Below are positions 22,801 to 34,100 of a stretch of 64,000 nucleotides of DNA, one piece after another (positions within the stretch are counted from its first letter, which is position 1; each line of letters opens with the position of its first letter). Under the pieces are notes generated by a model that worked only from the letters and a program-made list of their open reading frames with translations, did not search any database and was not told the origin of the DNA. Source of the DNA: Casuarius casuarius (lineage: Eukaryota; Chordata; Aves; Casuariiformes; Casuariidae). The stretch lies in assembly GCA_003342895.1 (NCBI GenBank), contig PTFA01000028.1:3615024-3679023 (forward strand). Direction: 5' to 3'. The position numbers and the translations under genes are program-made.

Positions 22801-25800
22801 AGGAAAACGGCCAGTTTTCCAACCGGCTCCCTACTGAGGCATAACCCCTGCGGACAAGATCCTGAAATATCACTCCTTGGCCAGGGAAATGAATTAGTCA
22901 TTAAATTGTGCTTTAGCCAGTTGGCCAGCTTAAGCCTAACAAACAAGGTCTACTCAGATCCAACTGCAGAGTGGGGTATTTATAACAGCAGAATATTTCC
23001 AGTGGCTTAGCAAAGAGGCATGATGAAAACATGAATAGAGGGAAGCCTGGCAGATGCACTGAGAGCAGGACAAGACAAAGAAAGCCCTGAGAAATTGGAC
23101 AAATGAAGTCCTGCTTGCTTGAACAGAGACAATCCCACCTAACATCATTTCCAGAAAGTTTATCACTTCCTAGATACCATATCCCTCTTGGGCTGTTAAT
23201 GATAGAGCGATAAGTGTTTTGCTTGTACACTAAAACTTTGCCTCCTTATACTTAAGCTAAAACATAGCCAAGAATGTTCACTTGACCAGACATCCTGGGA
23301 AGGCCAATAGGGAGCCAATAATCAAATCTCACACACAGAGGATTAAAATTTTATAAGGAAATATTTCACCATCTTACCTAAATGAGGGTTTTTAATCTTC
23401 ACTGAAGAGTAGGACATTTAAAAGACCCTCACTGTGAGAGTGGTTGAATGCAGGAACCAGTTGCCCAGAGAGGTTGTGGAGTCTCCATCCTTGGAGATAT
23501 TCAAAACCTGACTGAACACAGCCCTGCGCAACCTGCTCTAGCTGATCCTGCTTGAACACAGGGGTTCAACTAGATGACCTGCAGACGTCCCTTCCAACCT
23601 CAACTATTCTTTGATTCTATGATGCAGCCACAAACATGGAGTGCTATCATGGAGCTTGAACAACAATGCTCATTTGGACACAAAGAAAATAAAGACTACC
23701 AGAAGAATAAATCAAAGAGCTTGCCTGTGTACATGAAGGATGACAGCGGGTATCGTAAGCCAAGCGTGTCTTCGGTAAAGGAATCCACAAAGTCTTCCAA
23801 CATCATTAGCCCAAAGTCTTTCCCACGATGTTTCTTTCTTACAAACATTGTGTCTAACACTGGAAGCTGGTAACTCCGAGTAAGGTAAGAGCTACAAACA
23901 CTTCCTAAAATAATGGGAGGAGGAAAATATCCATCAGTATTTCAGCACTGACATGCTGCAGCATGGATTTTAGCATATTCAGTTAAAGACGGACTGTAAT
24001 TGCTGTAAGCCATTTACTGGCTCTTTGGACAAGCTTTATGAAGTTGCCAAGATATTTCATAGATTAAAATATTGGAAAAGTTGTCTGCTGAAAAAAAGAA
24101 GAGCGGTAGAGATATAGATCAGAAAGACTCACTTTAAAAATCTCACTGCACAGTTCCTTACGAGATCTGACTGAAAAAAAGAAGCTGAAAAAGGGAGGAG
24201 GGAAAGAGAGCCAAAAAAAATCATGAATTGCACTTTTCTGTTGGTTATGTAACTCCTCAGAACAAATATGAAGGCTGCAATTCAGCTCTTACTAAAGGAC
24301 TGAAACAATAATTCCAGCTTTTGAAATGAAATGACACACCAAAAAACACAAGAAGCTTTACACTGAATTTTTCCCGTAAATAGCACATATTATCCATAGC
24401 TAAAATGAAGACAAAACAGACTGTGGTATCACATGTACTTCAGTATCGGAGGGTAGCTATGGACTCGGTAATGCCAAAGTGATGTCATTTAATGTTACTA
24501 AAACAGCACTTCAACTACCCAATTCATTTTCAGGATTTCAATCATTTTCATATTTCAACACATTTTGCCAGTCAGTGTGAATCATGCCAGTAAATGGTCC
24601 TTTTCTCTAATGAGGCTAGAGAGAAACTTCTATAGAATTTAGTTTGTCCTTGCAATTCCTTTTAAGACCAGTGAACATACTTATCTTCATTTTTCAAGCA
24701 AGGGAAACATAAGCAGAAAGGTTACATTACTCGGACATCCTTTGGGATATTAGTCAGGCTCCAACACTTTCCTAACCATCTGTATCCAGAGCTCTCTTCT
24801 CCACATGAGGTACTCATAGGGAGAATACAATAAGCAATCAAACATGAGTGAAACACTGATAATACCTAGAATGACTAACCTTGAGTGCTTGCTAACTCAG
24901 GACAAAATTGGCAGAACAGCACGAAAAATATAACAAATGAGCATCTTTGTATAACATATGGTAAAACTTCACTGCCACATAAGCAACTGTCCCCATTCCA
25001 GACTAAAAATAAAACCACTATTCTAATTTGTAACTTTCTAAGTCCCAGAACCTAAAACACTCCTGTGCAAGTACCACTTTGTGACCACCACACTAGAGCA
25101 ATTTTGACATTAGAAAGAGTACTGGGACATGTAAAAATATATGAAATACTTCATTTCTAATAAATAAAGATGGTATTGACAAGCAGAACAAAAACACACC
25201 ATTAGCTGACTGCTTTCCTCTATTGATTACCAGACCAGAACAGGTCAATGAGCAGCCAGTTTACTATTGTATTTTAACAGTTTGCAAAGGCATAAATATA
25301 TGTTAGAGATGGGGGATGTCTTCAGTGAGTCTCCAGTACCATAATTAACTCAGAATTTGTTAATCTCTTCTGGGGTTAAATAAAAATGCCAGAGTGTTCC
25401 TCCTTGATCCAAAAATTTATATGCTAACTATGAAGTGCCATCAATGTACTAAACAGCCTATTCATAAATACCAAATTTTATTCAACAAAAATTGAAAAAC
25501 CACAATAAAGTCCAAAATAACTAAAAGGGAATTATATATGTTTTAGAAAAACAGGAAAAACAAAATCTGTAAGATTAACGGCATAAACATAACATGTTAG
25601 CTAAACTGTAAACTCTGAGGGAGTGCATGTGCATGGAAGGAAAGGGAATCTCTTTTTATCAACACTAAGCATAGCTAAGTCTTGTGTCCATGAGCGAGTT
25701 TTTTCTGCTGTGAAGTGTTTAAGAGATAATGATATCTGATTCTAAAAATGTTTACCTGATTTCAGATAAACAGGAGCTCTAAATCCTAGAGCTAGTCAGA

Positions 25801-28800
25801 CAAAAAGCAGGCAAAAAACAGGATTACTGTCTGTAATTTCCACAATCTTTCCACTCCCCAGTGAATTTCAGACTCATCAAATATGATATGACCTTGTCCA
25901 ATATACGTGAAAAAAAACAAAGAATACCCTTGTGCTTTCACATTACCAGTATGTCATCACACAGCACAAGTGCACAGGTTCAAAATTAAAAAGGGAAGAG
26001 CACGAGAGACATTTTCTAACCTTCGATTAATATAAATACATAGACAGAGGAAGCCAGAGAAGCAGCAAAAGCACCTGATATGGATACCAGAACTCAGAAC
26101 AAAGCACAGAGCACAGCTCTGTTCTCATATGGGCATATTTCATTAGCTTCAAAGGAAGCTACGACTTGCTTGTAAACTAATTTTAAACTATACTATTCCT
26201 CCTTAAAAACAAACAAACATATGCCAATCCAACACTAAACAATTGTCCTATGGAAAAAAAAAGTTTCCAAGTACATCTCAGTTTTATGGGTTCAGATATC
26301 TTAGTATTCTACAAAATAGATTCAAGAAGTACCTTCTTAGATTCCTCAATCACATAGACATTTAAGCTACTTCTAGAAATTTTAACTGCAGTCCGACCTT
26401 TTATGAATTCAAGAAAACACTAACTCGCTAGGCCTGCACAGACTGTAAGGTCTAACTAAATACAGTACTTTTCAAATACACTCCCCCATCTCACCTCTTC
26501 CCCCGCCTCCAGCAAAAAAAAAAAAAATCCCACAACACACAAGTGCTTTACCTGTAGGTTTAACAGAATAGAACCCAATAGCCTCTCCTTTTTTCCATAT
26601 GATCTTAGCATAGTCATTGCTACCATGACAGAGAAATGGGATCTCATTTCTTTCTATTTCTTGCTTCCGATAGATAATTCGATTCAGAACATAGAGAACC
26701 ACTCTCTCTCCAACAGACTTCACCTAAGGAAACACAGAACATTTTAGAAGAGTAGTTAGTTTAGCTGATACTCATACATCAGGAACCTTATTTTTCAAAA
26801 GTGCCAGCTAACACAATTGCAATTGCAAGAGAAGCTGCAAGTGCTCAAGCAAGACAAAGCTCTGACTTTGAGGGACAGGAGATGCTCTGAAGCCATAGCA
26901 ATAGGTTAGGTGTAAAGCACTACCATAGACAGAAGTTATTTCACAACTTCAGTGTCAGTCCCAACCCAATGGGTAAAAGCTTGGGGTTGGGAGGAGAATG
27001 TTTTGATTTAACTCAGAACTATTTTTGGATTTAAGAAACATTCACCACATGGAATAGCAGTATGCCAGCATCAGACTTCTCAGGCCAGCAGGTAACTGGA
27101 GTCCTACAAACAAGTCATGATGAACCTCACTTGGTTGCAGGACTCAGCACACTCAATCTACTGCTGACAGAGTGGCAGACAATAGGACACAGTGCCGTGG
27201 AAGAAATAGTTACAACAGCTTCTGTGGTATTAAACAAGGAATTCAATATCCTCTTCTCCTTCCTGCAGGGTTTCTTTTACACATGAAATTGAAGGTCGCC
27301 ATTACTATCCTACCCACAATGAAGGAAAAAATGAAGGAGCTTTGCTCCTTTCCCCATGTCAGAAGTTTCAGCTAACCTACCTGTAAAAGATTCAGCTTTC
27401 CTGATTTACTCACCATCCTACCATTATGAAGTACACACAAAACACAAGGCTACATGCTGTATTCTCTAGAGTAAATTCAAAATAAATTAAAAAATAAATC
27501 CACCAAAATGACTACCCAAATTCCATGAGCAGACATGAACAACAGTGCTGGAAAAAAAAGGGGGGTGGGGGTTTACAGTTCTGGAAAAACAAAAATCTGA
27601 GCTACATAAGCATCAGTAAGGGTAACAAAACCCCATGAAACAAAACAAAAAAAAACGGATACCAGGCAACTTGTATGTTCCCAAGCCCCCTATATCACCA
27701 CTGCAGGCAAACAACTCCAGCTGTCTTCTACCAGAAGAGTTTCCTTACAATATTTCTAGATTACTAATCACCTGATAAGACTGACAGGTATTCCTACAAT
27801 ACAATGCACCAGTCTCCCGAGACGTTGCAATACAACCAGATATACTATATCCTGAAGAGTAAGGAAAAACCATCATTAACAGCAAAATAGTTTGCATACA
27901 AAGTGACTGCACAAGGATCGCTCTTTCTCTAGACAGTATCTTCACAACCAAATTCCCTTCCCCCTAGTACTGATTCCACTATTCCCATTGATCTTGCTTT
28001 TATGTGAGATGGCTAACTCATTTCCAAATCAAAAAACAAAGCATGTTACATCTCATGCACCAGCTATTTGCCATTATCTTGAAGGATAAGAACAATTGCT
28101 AGGTGAACACTGGAGCTCTTTACCTGCTGAAGCCCCTCTCTAGAAGGTACAGATGTTCTCACAATGTCATCAATTGACCACCACTGGTCAGCAAGATACA
28201 GAGCTACAGCTTGAAAGAAACAAGTGGAAATAAAAAGTTAGTGATTGTCACTATTCCAAAAGAAACATATTCATTAAAGTCACTAAACAGTTAGGAATAC
28301 CACTGCAGCAACCAAGTTAAGCATCTTCTAATCAGCACTATATTAATGCAGTTCTTACTACCTTAGCACAACATATATGGTGCCATAGACCCCCCCCCCC
28401 CCCATATGTAACACACTCTGGTCCAAGACCTGTTTGAACGCTGAGAACAGTAAGAGAAACTAAATGTAGATTTTGTGCAGTATGACATAGGGAATGTGTT
28501 TTTCAGACATAAGCACTATCCTTTATTGCTGTGCTCTAGTGCGTCTTTCCAATGAAAACTGGCCCTGACAAGAGGAGTCATATATAGGTGTACATACAGA
28601 GGTATACATACGTACACACACACACAGGTGTATTTTAATTTTGGATTGACTGTGGATATTGACATTGAAACTGTATAAGTCTGAGTCAGATGAATTTAAA
28701 ATGGCTGACAGCCATGGGATTAGCAATCAGGAAAGAGTTTGATTCATTTTTTTGTGGCATACTCAGAACTCATATATATGAGGTCATATGGAAAGAGAAG

Positions 28801-31146
28801 GAAACAAGCCATGGCACTGAGCTTGTTAGGGAGGACTGGAAGGGAAAACAAACAAACAAAAAACAAAAGTAACCCCAACAGTAAGATGTTACCTTGGCCA
28901 GAGTTATGTAAGACTTGCAGGCAAGGACAAGTTTAAACTTGATGCTGATCCATCACTGCTAATAAAGAGCATCCAAATTAATGGCCAAGGGTATGGATTC
29001 TATGAAAGCTCAGTAAACTCATTTTGGAGACGTGAGGTGTACATCAAGCAACCAAGAGACACATGTTGTGTGTACTTGGTTATTAAGTGCATTGAATCAG
29101 ACAAGCACTGTTTTACGTTGCTAGATATCTTCTGAATTTAATGTGTCCAGTTCTACTCTGATTAGTGTAGAAAGTTCTATTATTTGTGTATATGAATCTA
29201 CAACAACGAGTAGTATGGGAACATGACAGTAGTGAATAACAAATGGAAAAGTGGCAAAGTTATGAGCTACACTAGCATGGAATGCGCAAGGGCCTGGTTA
29301 CATGTATTTGTCACAGAAAAAGAAACAGCAACACAGAGATTAGAATCTTAAAATGAAACCTGTGAGCGAGTCCTCTGGTGCAAACAAAGCAAGAACTTTG
29401 TGTGTCTGCTCTCCACCATAAAGAGGAACGAAGCCCACAGTTGACAAGCTAATAGGAATCTGAAACAAGAGCGTACAATACTTCAATAGACTCTTGCTAA
29501 TACATCATTAGTAAAATATACAGAGAACATTTAGCAGGATAAGCAAGATGAGTTTTGAAAACTGAGCACTTAATAGTTAGTTGTAAAAGACAAGTATCAG
29601 ACCCTGGCCCTTACTGACTTCTTTATAATACAGTCTGTCTTTACGAAGAAAAAAAATCTAAAGAGCTCCAACTCTCAAGCTCTGGCAGATTTAGCTGCAG
29701 CAATTTATGCTGTTACAGCTCTCTGCTGTCAGCACCTTGTGCTAATGCGCGCAACTGAAGTGAGGTGCACGAAGAGCCAACATAGGTTCACTTCAACTGC
29801 CGTAGCTACACAAGCTGTCAAACCCAAAAGAAGAATGAGGCAACAGGCAGGTACAAGAATATCAAACTGGCACAGCTAAATTGCCAAAGTTTGTTAACAA
29901 TAGCCCTAATGTGCCAAAGTGGGACCTTTGGATTCAAAAGGATTTTCTTCCCTAAAACTGCACACATTTTAGAAATTTAAAGTTTGTCTGCTTGATTTTC
30001 CCTCTGGATCAACATAAGAAGGGTCAGAGCAATTCACCGCTCAGGAGTTAAGGACTTTTGTGGAAATTCCTTTTGATATTTAAACTTGCATGTTTTCAAT
30101 ATTTAATTAGCACATCAAAAAAAAAAAAAAGAAAAAGAAAACACCTAGACAAGTGTTAATGGTGTGGTAAATAGACTTACTTACCCAGAAAACAGTCTAT
30201 AAAAAGATTATGATATGCTACGCCACAAATGATGATGTTAATACAGATAAACATTTAGGCATACAGCACCTGCACTTACCACAAATCCTGGGAAGTAGTC
30301 AAGACACTGCTTCTGCAAAGCAATCTGCAGCACTGACCTTTTATGCCCATAGAGAATCCTCTCACCTCACTTATTTTTCATTAAGGTTACACATCATTAC
30401 TTTTATTGGCACTAGTTATAACAGAAGCATTCATCTGGATGAAGCCAACATTGGACAACTTATCACTCAAGTGCTTAAAACATATAATGCCATAGCCAGT
30501 CTCTATTAGAACTCTCAATAGCAGCAGGGAATATTTCAGATAAAAAGAAAAGGATCACTTATGATACTAGGGAAACTTGCATATCAAGAGTTCAACTCCA
30601 CCACGAAGATCACTGGAGGACTGAGATACAAACAGCCAGTCAGTTTCAGTAAAGCATGAGTTCAAAGTTATGAAAATAAATTTTTAATGACTACATGAGT
30701 TGGTGTCTTTAGGAAAGAGTTTAAGCAATCAGTTGAGATTAAGGATTTTTTTTTTTTTTAATAAAGTTATTTAGTACCTACAGAGCCATTGCCCAGAAGG
30801 AGCAGATGAAGTGACTGACATCCAGATCTAAACCCACTTCACAAAACAAAACTAAACAAAGCTTAAAACATAATAGGGAATTTTTTAAATATAAAAGCGA
30901 TGTTAAAATAATGATGTCATTCAACAATTATGGACTGGGTTTTCCCTGCATATTTTAGATCTAAAGCATATGAAGAAAACCATGACGAAAGTATTTGCTT
31001 GTTCTTACTTTGCTGTGGTCTGGCAAGGACAAGAATTCAGGACGATTTGGATCTCCACACCGAAGGTCAGACATGTAGTCCTCTGCAGAGCTCTCCAAGT
31101 CCTCATGACTGTAGCCGTTCAACATATCCACAGGGAACGCCATCAT
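13883..31146 (-). CDS. FAM169A: FAM169A (soluble lamin-associated protein of 75 kDa), complete coding region, 12 exons
   Basis: FAM169A/SLAP75 is reported as a soluble, nuclear, lamin-associated protein; its biochemical activity is not settled. Coding exons in gene order are 31146-31009, 29459-29360, 28209-28124, 26723-26552, 23904-23725, 22241-22113, 21874-21762, 19064-19010, 18680-18542, 16351-16186, 15429-15223 and 14440-13883. They total 2043 bases in one unbroken frame, giving 680 residues (human about 670). The start is ATGATGGCG directly after the acceptor; the second Met matches the human start (MAFPVDML). Exons 1-6 encode a globular N-terminal region, including QWWSIDDIV, GERVVLYVLNRIIYRKQE and a GNAT-like RGKDFG at 192-197. 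From about residue 270 the chain is low-complexity, acidic and Ser/Glu-rich. The last 24 residues are basic (RRTLRRKAKG, PPKKKGK) and look like a nuclear localisation signal. Exon 5 ends in a GC donor. All other splice sites are GT-AG. Confidence 0.96.
14443..14468. repeat. G-rich tract at the FAM169A last-exon acceptor
   Basis: The plus strand carries runs of four, six and seven G here, separated by single bases or dinucleotides. On the minus strand this is the C-rich polypyrimidine tract immediately before the acceptor at 14441-14442. Confidence 0.8.
15793..15812. repeat. (CT)10 microsatellite in a FAM169A intron
   Basis: Ten perfect CT units, which is AG repeat on the transcribed strand, about 360 bases beyond the acceptor of exon 15429-15223. 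Confidence 0.95.
19594..19645. repeat. A-rich purine tract in a FAM169A intron
   Basis: Long A runs interrupted by single G and a few T bases; a T-rich polypyrimidine tract on the transcribed strand. It is about 500 bases upstream of exon 19064-19010 in gene orientation, so it is not that exon's own acceptor tract. Confidence 0.85.
23420..23622 (+). mobile_element. CR1 LINE 3' end, forward orientation, in a FAM169A intron
   Basis: Contains the landmarks of the CR1 3' terminus in forward order. These are TGAGAGTGGTTGAATGCAGG, then GTTGCCCAGAGAGGTTGTGG, then a GGAGATATTCAAAACCTGAC-like stretch, then CAACTAGATGACCTGCAGAC and CCCTTCCAACCTCAACTATTC, ending GATTCTATGAT. It is antisense to FAM169A and ends about 100 bases from the GC splice donor of exon 23904-23725. 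Confidence 0.92.
23723..23724 (-). other. FAM169A: Non-canonical GC splice donor of FAM169A coding exon 5
   Basis: Exon 23904-23725 ends ...ATGTACACAG and the intron begins GCAAGC. The next exon (from 22241) opens with TTTGTAAGCG after a TTCAG acceptor. The joined frame reads M-Y-T-V-C-K-R-Y-F, matching the human M-Y-T-A-C-K-Q-Y-F. No GT in the right frame exists nearby. AG|GCAAG is the typical context of GC-AG introns. Confidence 0.85.
28390..28403. repeat. Poly-C run of 14 in a FAM169A intron
   Basis: Fourteen consecutive C on the plus strand, 14 G on the transcribed strand. It is about 180 bases from exon 28209-28124. The length is a likely sequencing or assembly uncertainty. Confidence 0.9.
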
Positions 31147-34100
31147 CTTGAGGAAAAAAGCAATATGATATTACTGCAGGTAACCTGAGGGATACAATGC
31201 ATAGACTATCACATATTCCTACTAAAAATGTAACTAGGAAGACTGTTAAACACCTCCTTCTGCTCCTCTCCTGAGAGGCTGTGCAAGTGAAGCACTAACA
31301 CTGAGCATGACACTCAGCCCCAGCCACACAGCTTGGTTTTCCAATTACAGACTAGGGCAAGGTGGGCACTGCTGTGTTTAAAACAAACCCACTTTTGTCT
31401 CTTCTTCCTTTATCTTCTGTCTTTCTCCACATTATTTATTTTGTGCCAGTTACAAAGGACATACATATAACCACATCCTCCACCTCTGAGCCAGGAAGGG
31501 AGAGAGATGCTCCAGGCATTTAGTTAGGGTGGTGCCTATGAAAACCAACCTGTAAAATGATACATGAACCCCATCTGTGTTCAGAAGCAGAAAAGGAAGG
31601 TTTTAGCCAATAGATCCCTCTAGACCCAAACATGGCAGATTTCCAACACACAAAACCCCTCTTTGCAGCACAGGTACAACAGGCCACACACTGCCTAGAG
31701 GTGTCAGGCTCACAGGACACATGCAGATGTGTTTCTGTGTGGGACTGCCAGGCAGAAATCTTGAAACCCCATGCTTTCAATTAGCTTATCTTCACCACAA
31801 ACCCAACCTTTTTCAACAGGTCTCCTTTATGCTCATCGTTTCTGAGCTGAAGTAAAAAGCAACAAAATCTAAATATCACACAAACTTAACAGCGTTTTAC
31901 AAGTTACTAGCACAAGTGCACAGACCATTAATTTCTTTTCACCACTCTGCTGCTTGTGCCAGCCAGCAACTCTGCAATACTTCTGTTAGCACCTCCTCCC
32001 ACATCACTGCTCATAAAAATCCTTCGTACGCCTTCGCTACATCCCTCAATACAAATAACTCCAGCTGCGAGCTATACACCAGTGTGCATCTCTTGCGAGA
32101 GCCGTCCACGGACGGCTGTGCCTGCTGCTTTCATAAAGCAGACCAAAACCATGGGCTGAGCTGCACCATTAAACCCCTCACAGCTGATGTTTTTGAGGCT
32201 GCCAATTAAGCAATAGGTGACCAGTCAGATCAGAGGTAAACAGTTCAAAAACTAACAACAGGAAGAACCTCATTTATTTTGAAGAGTTTGCATTTAAACC
32301 CCTCTCTGAAGAAACTGATGAGTTGTTCAGAACTACTCTCTCCTGCCAGCTGACTATTTTCAAAAGCATTTCAGTTGTGAATAGGACATGGCAAAAGCTA
32401 GTGAAAAACAACAGCCCGCATCAAATTTAAGAGACACTTTATTAAGTAGGAAAGAAAACCGAAGCTAAAGCATGGAAGACCATGGTGGCAATAACTCCTC
32501 GGAGATTTTCTTTGATTCAAATTGTCCTTGTCAAAGCAGCGTCGAATTAAGATGAGCAAGAGCTCCTGGAATCCACTGACTGCTCTTCAGCTAAGGCTGT
32601 TGCAGGTCTGTAGGGCTATACCCAAAAGCAGACACACCAGCTTCTTTTGGGCTATAGCCCAGACTCTCACAAGCATGGGCTAGTGCATGAGTTTCCATCC
32701 TAGAAGAATACTGGATCTCTTGATCTCTCCCCGCATTGCTCCCAGGAACTCACCACCTAACTCTCAGACGAGCACAAAGTTTTTCCTAGGGGATTCAAGA
32801 TTCCTAGTATGAAGTGATTCTCCCTTTTTTCCAGTCCTCTCCCTTTCATCTGCCATTTAGTGCTCTTTGCATTCACAGGTAAATTATATGCAAAAGACTC
32901 TTGGATTTCAAGTCACCCAGTGGCAATTAATAAGTGCATTTGAAAAGCTTTTTAGCAACAATATACTACTAAAAAGTTGTTTGAACAGACAAGGCCATTC
33001 CTTCCACACAAAAGACAGATTTTTTTAATGTTAAAACTAAAAAACAAACTCAGACATGATTTCATTGGCATTTGCAGCTGTTAAGAGAAAAGCATTCCAT
33101 TAATGCTATTTTTTAGGATATATACGCACACATTCCCCACAGCAATTTCCTTTCACATCCAGCTCATTCCTTTCCCTTATCTGTTATTTGGGCTTCTCTT
33201 CTAGTCTCTCACATTCCTCCTACTATTGCTCCCTACCCCCTTCCAGATGCCTAGCTGCATCCCTCAATTCTATACCCATTTCCTTCCCCCTCCAGAAGCT
33301 GCCATGGCTAAAGGGACAGAGGCAGGCAAGAGATATCCAACACTAACCAACTCCATTTCCTCCCCAGCTGGAAAGGGAAGGTAGTTCAAGAGCTGAAGAC
33401 CAGGCATGGCTGCCTTTGCCTGCAGCAATAATCCACAGCAGCCAGAAGAGCTGCTGCAAGGGAAGCAGTTCAAGCACCGGTGGTCTCCTTACCTCTAGCG
33501 GATAACAATACAGTTTACCTATCTATATGAGAGCTCTGAACCACACTAGCAGTGTATGCACATTTTAAATGCACTATTTATTCTAGTGTGGTCAAGCCCC
33601 TGAGGCAGACGGAGCCATTCTTACACATCTCCCTTCTGGTCTCTTCCCAACCTCTCAGCTCCATCCACCTTAAGGCCTGGATCCATCCCACTAAATTCAA
33701 GCACTTAACTGAGGCTGCCACATCAGGAGCAGCTCCTCTTCTAATCAATGGCAACAGAGACAGACCCCTGTGCTTGGTAATTTAATCTTCCAGTTTATCA
33801 GTGAGGGCTGTTCCAGCTCTGAGCTTAGACATTGCAGCTAAATGCCTGAAGATAGGCAGGAAGAATCCAAGCCTAAATTCGTATCTTTGTGCAGGACTAG
33901 ACGACACAAAGTGCTGCTTTGTAACTAACACCAAGAAACCAGGTCAAAAACATTCAGCCTTCACAAAATATCTGAAGAAATCTGGAACTGCTGATAAATG
34001 TACTAGCTTGATATAACACGCTCATTGCAAGAGCTCCAGTCCTAACAGGAATAAAGGTGAAATGTGAGTTACATGTCACTGCCTCTGTAACAGCATGAGG

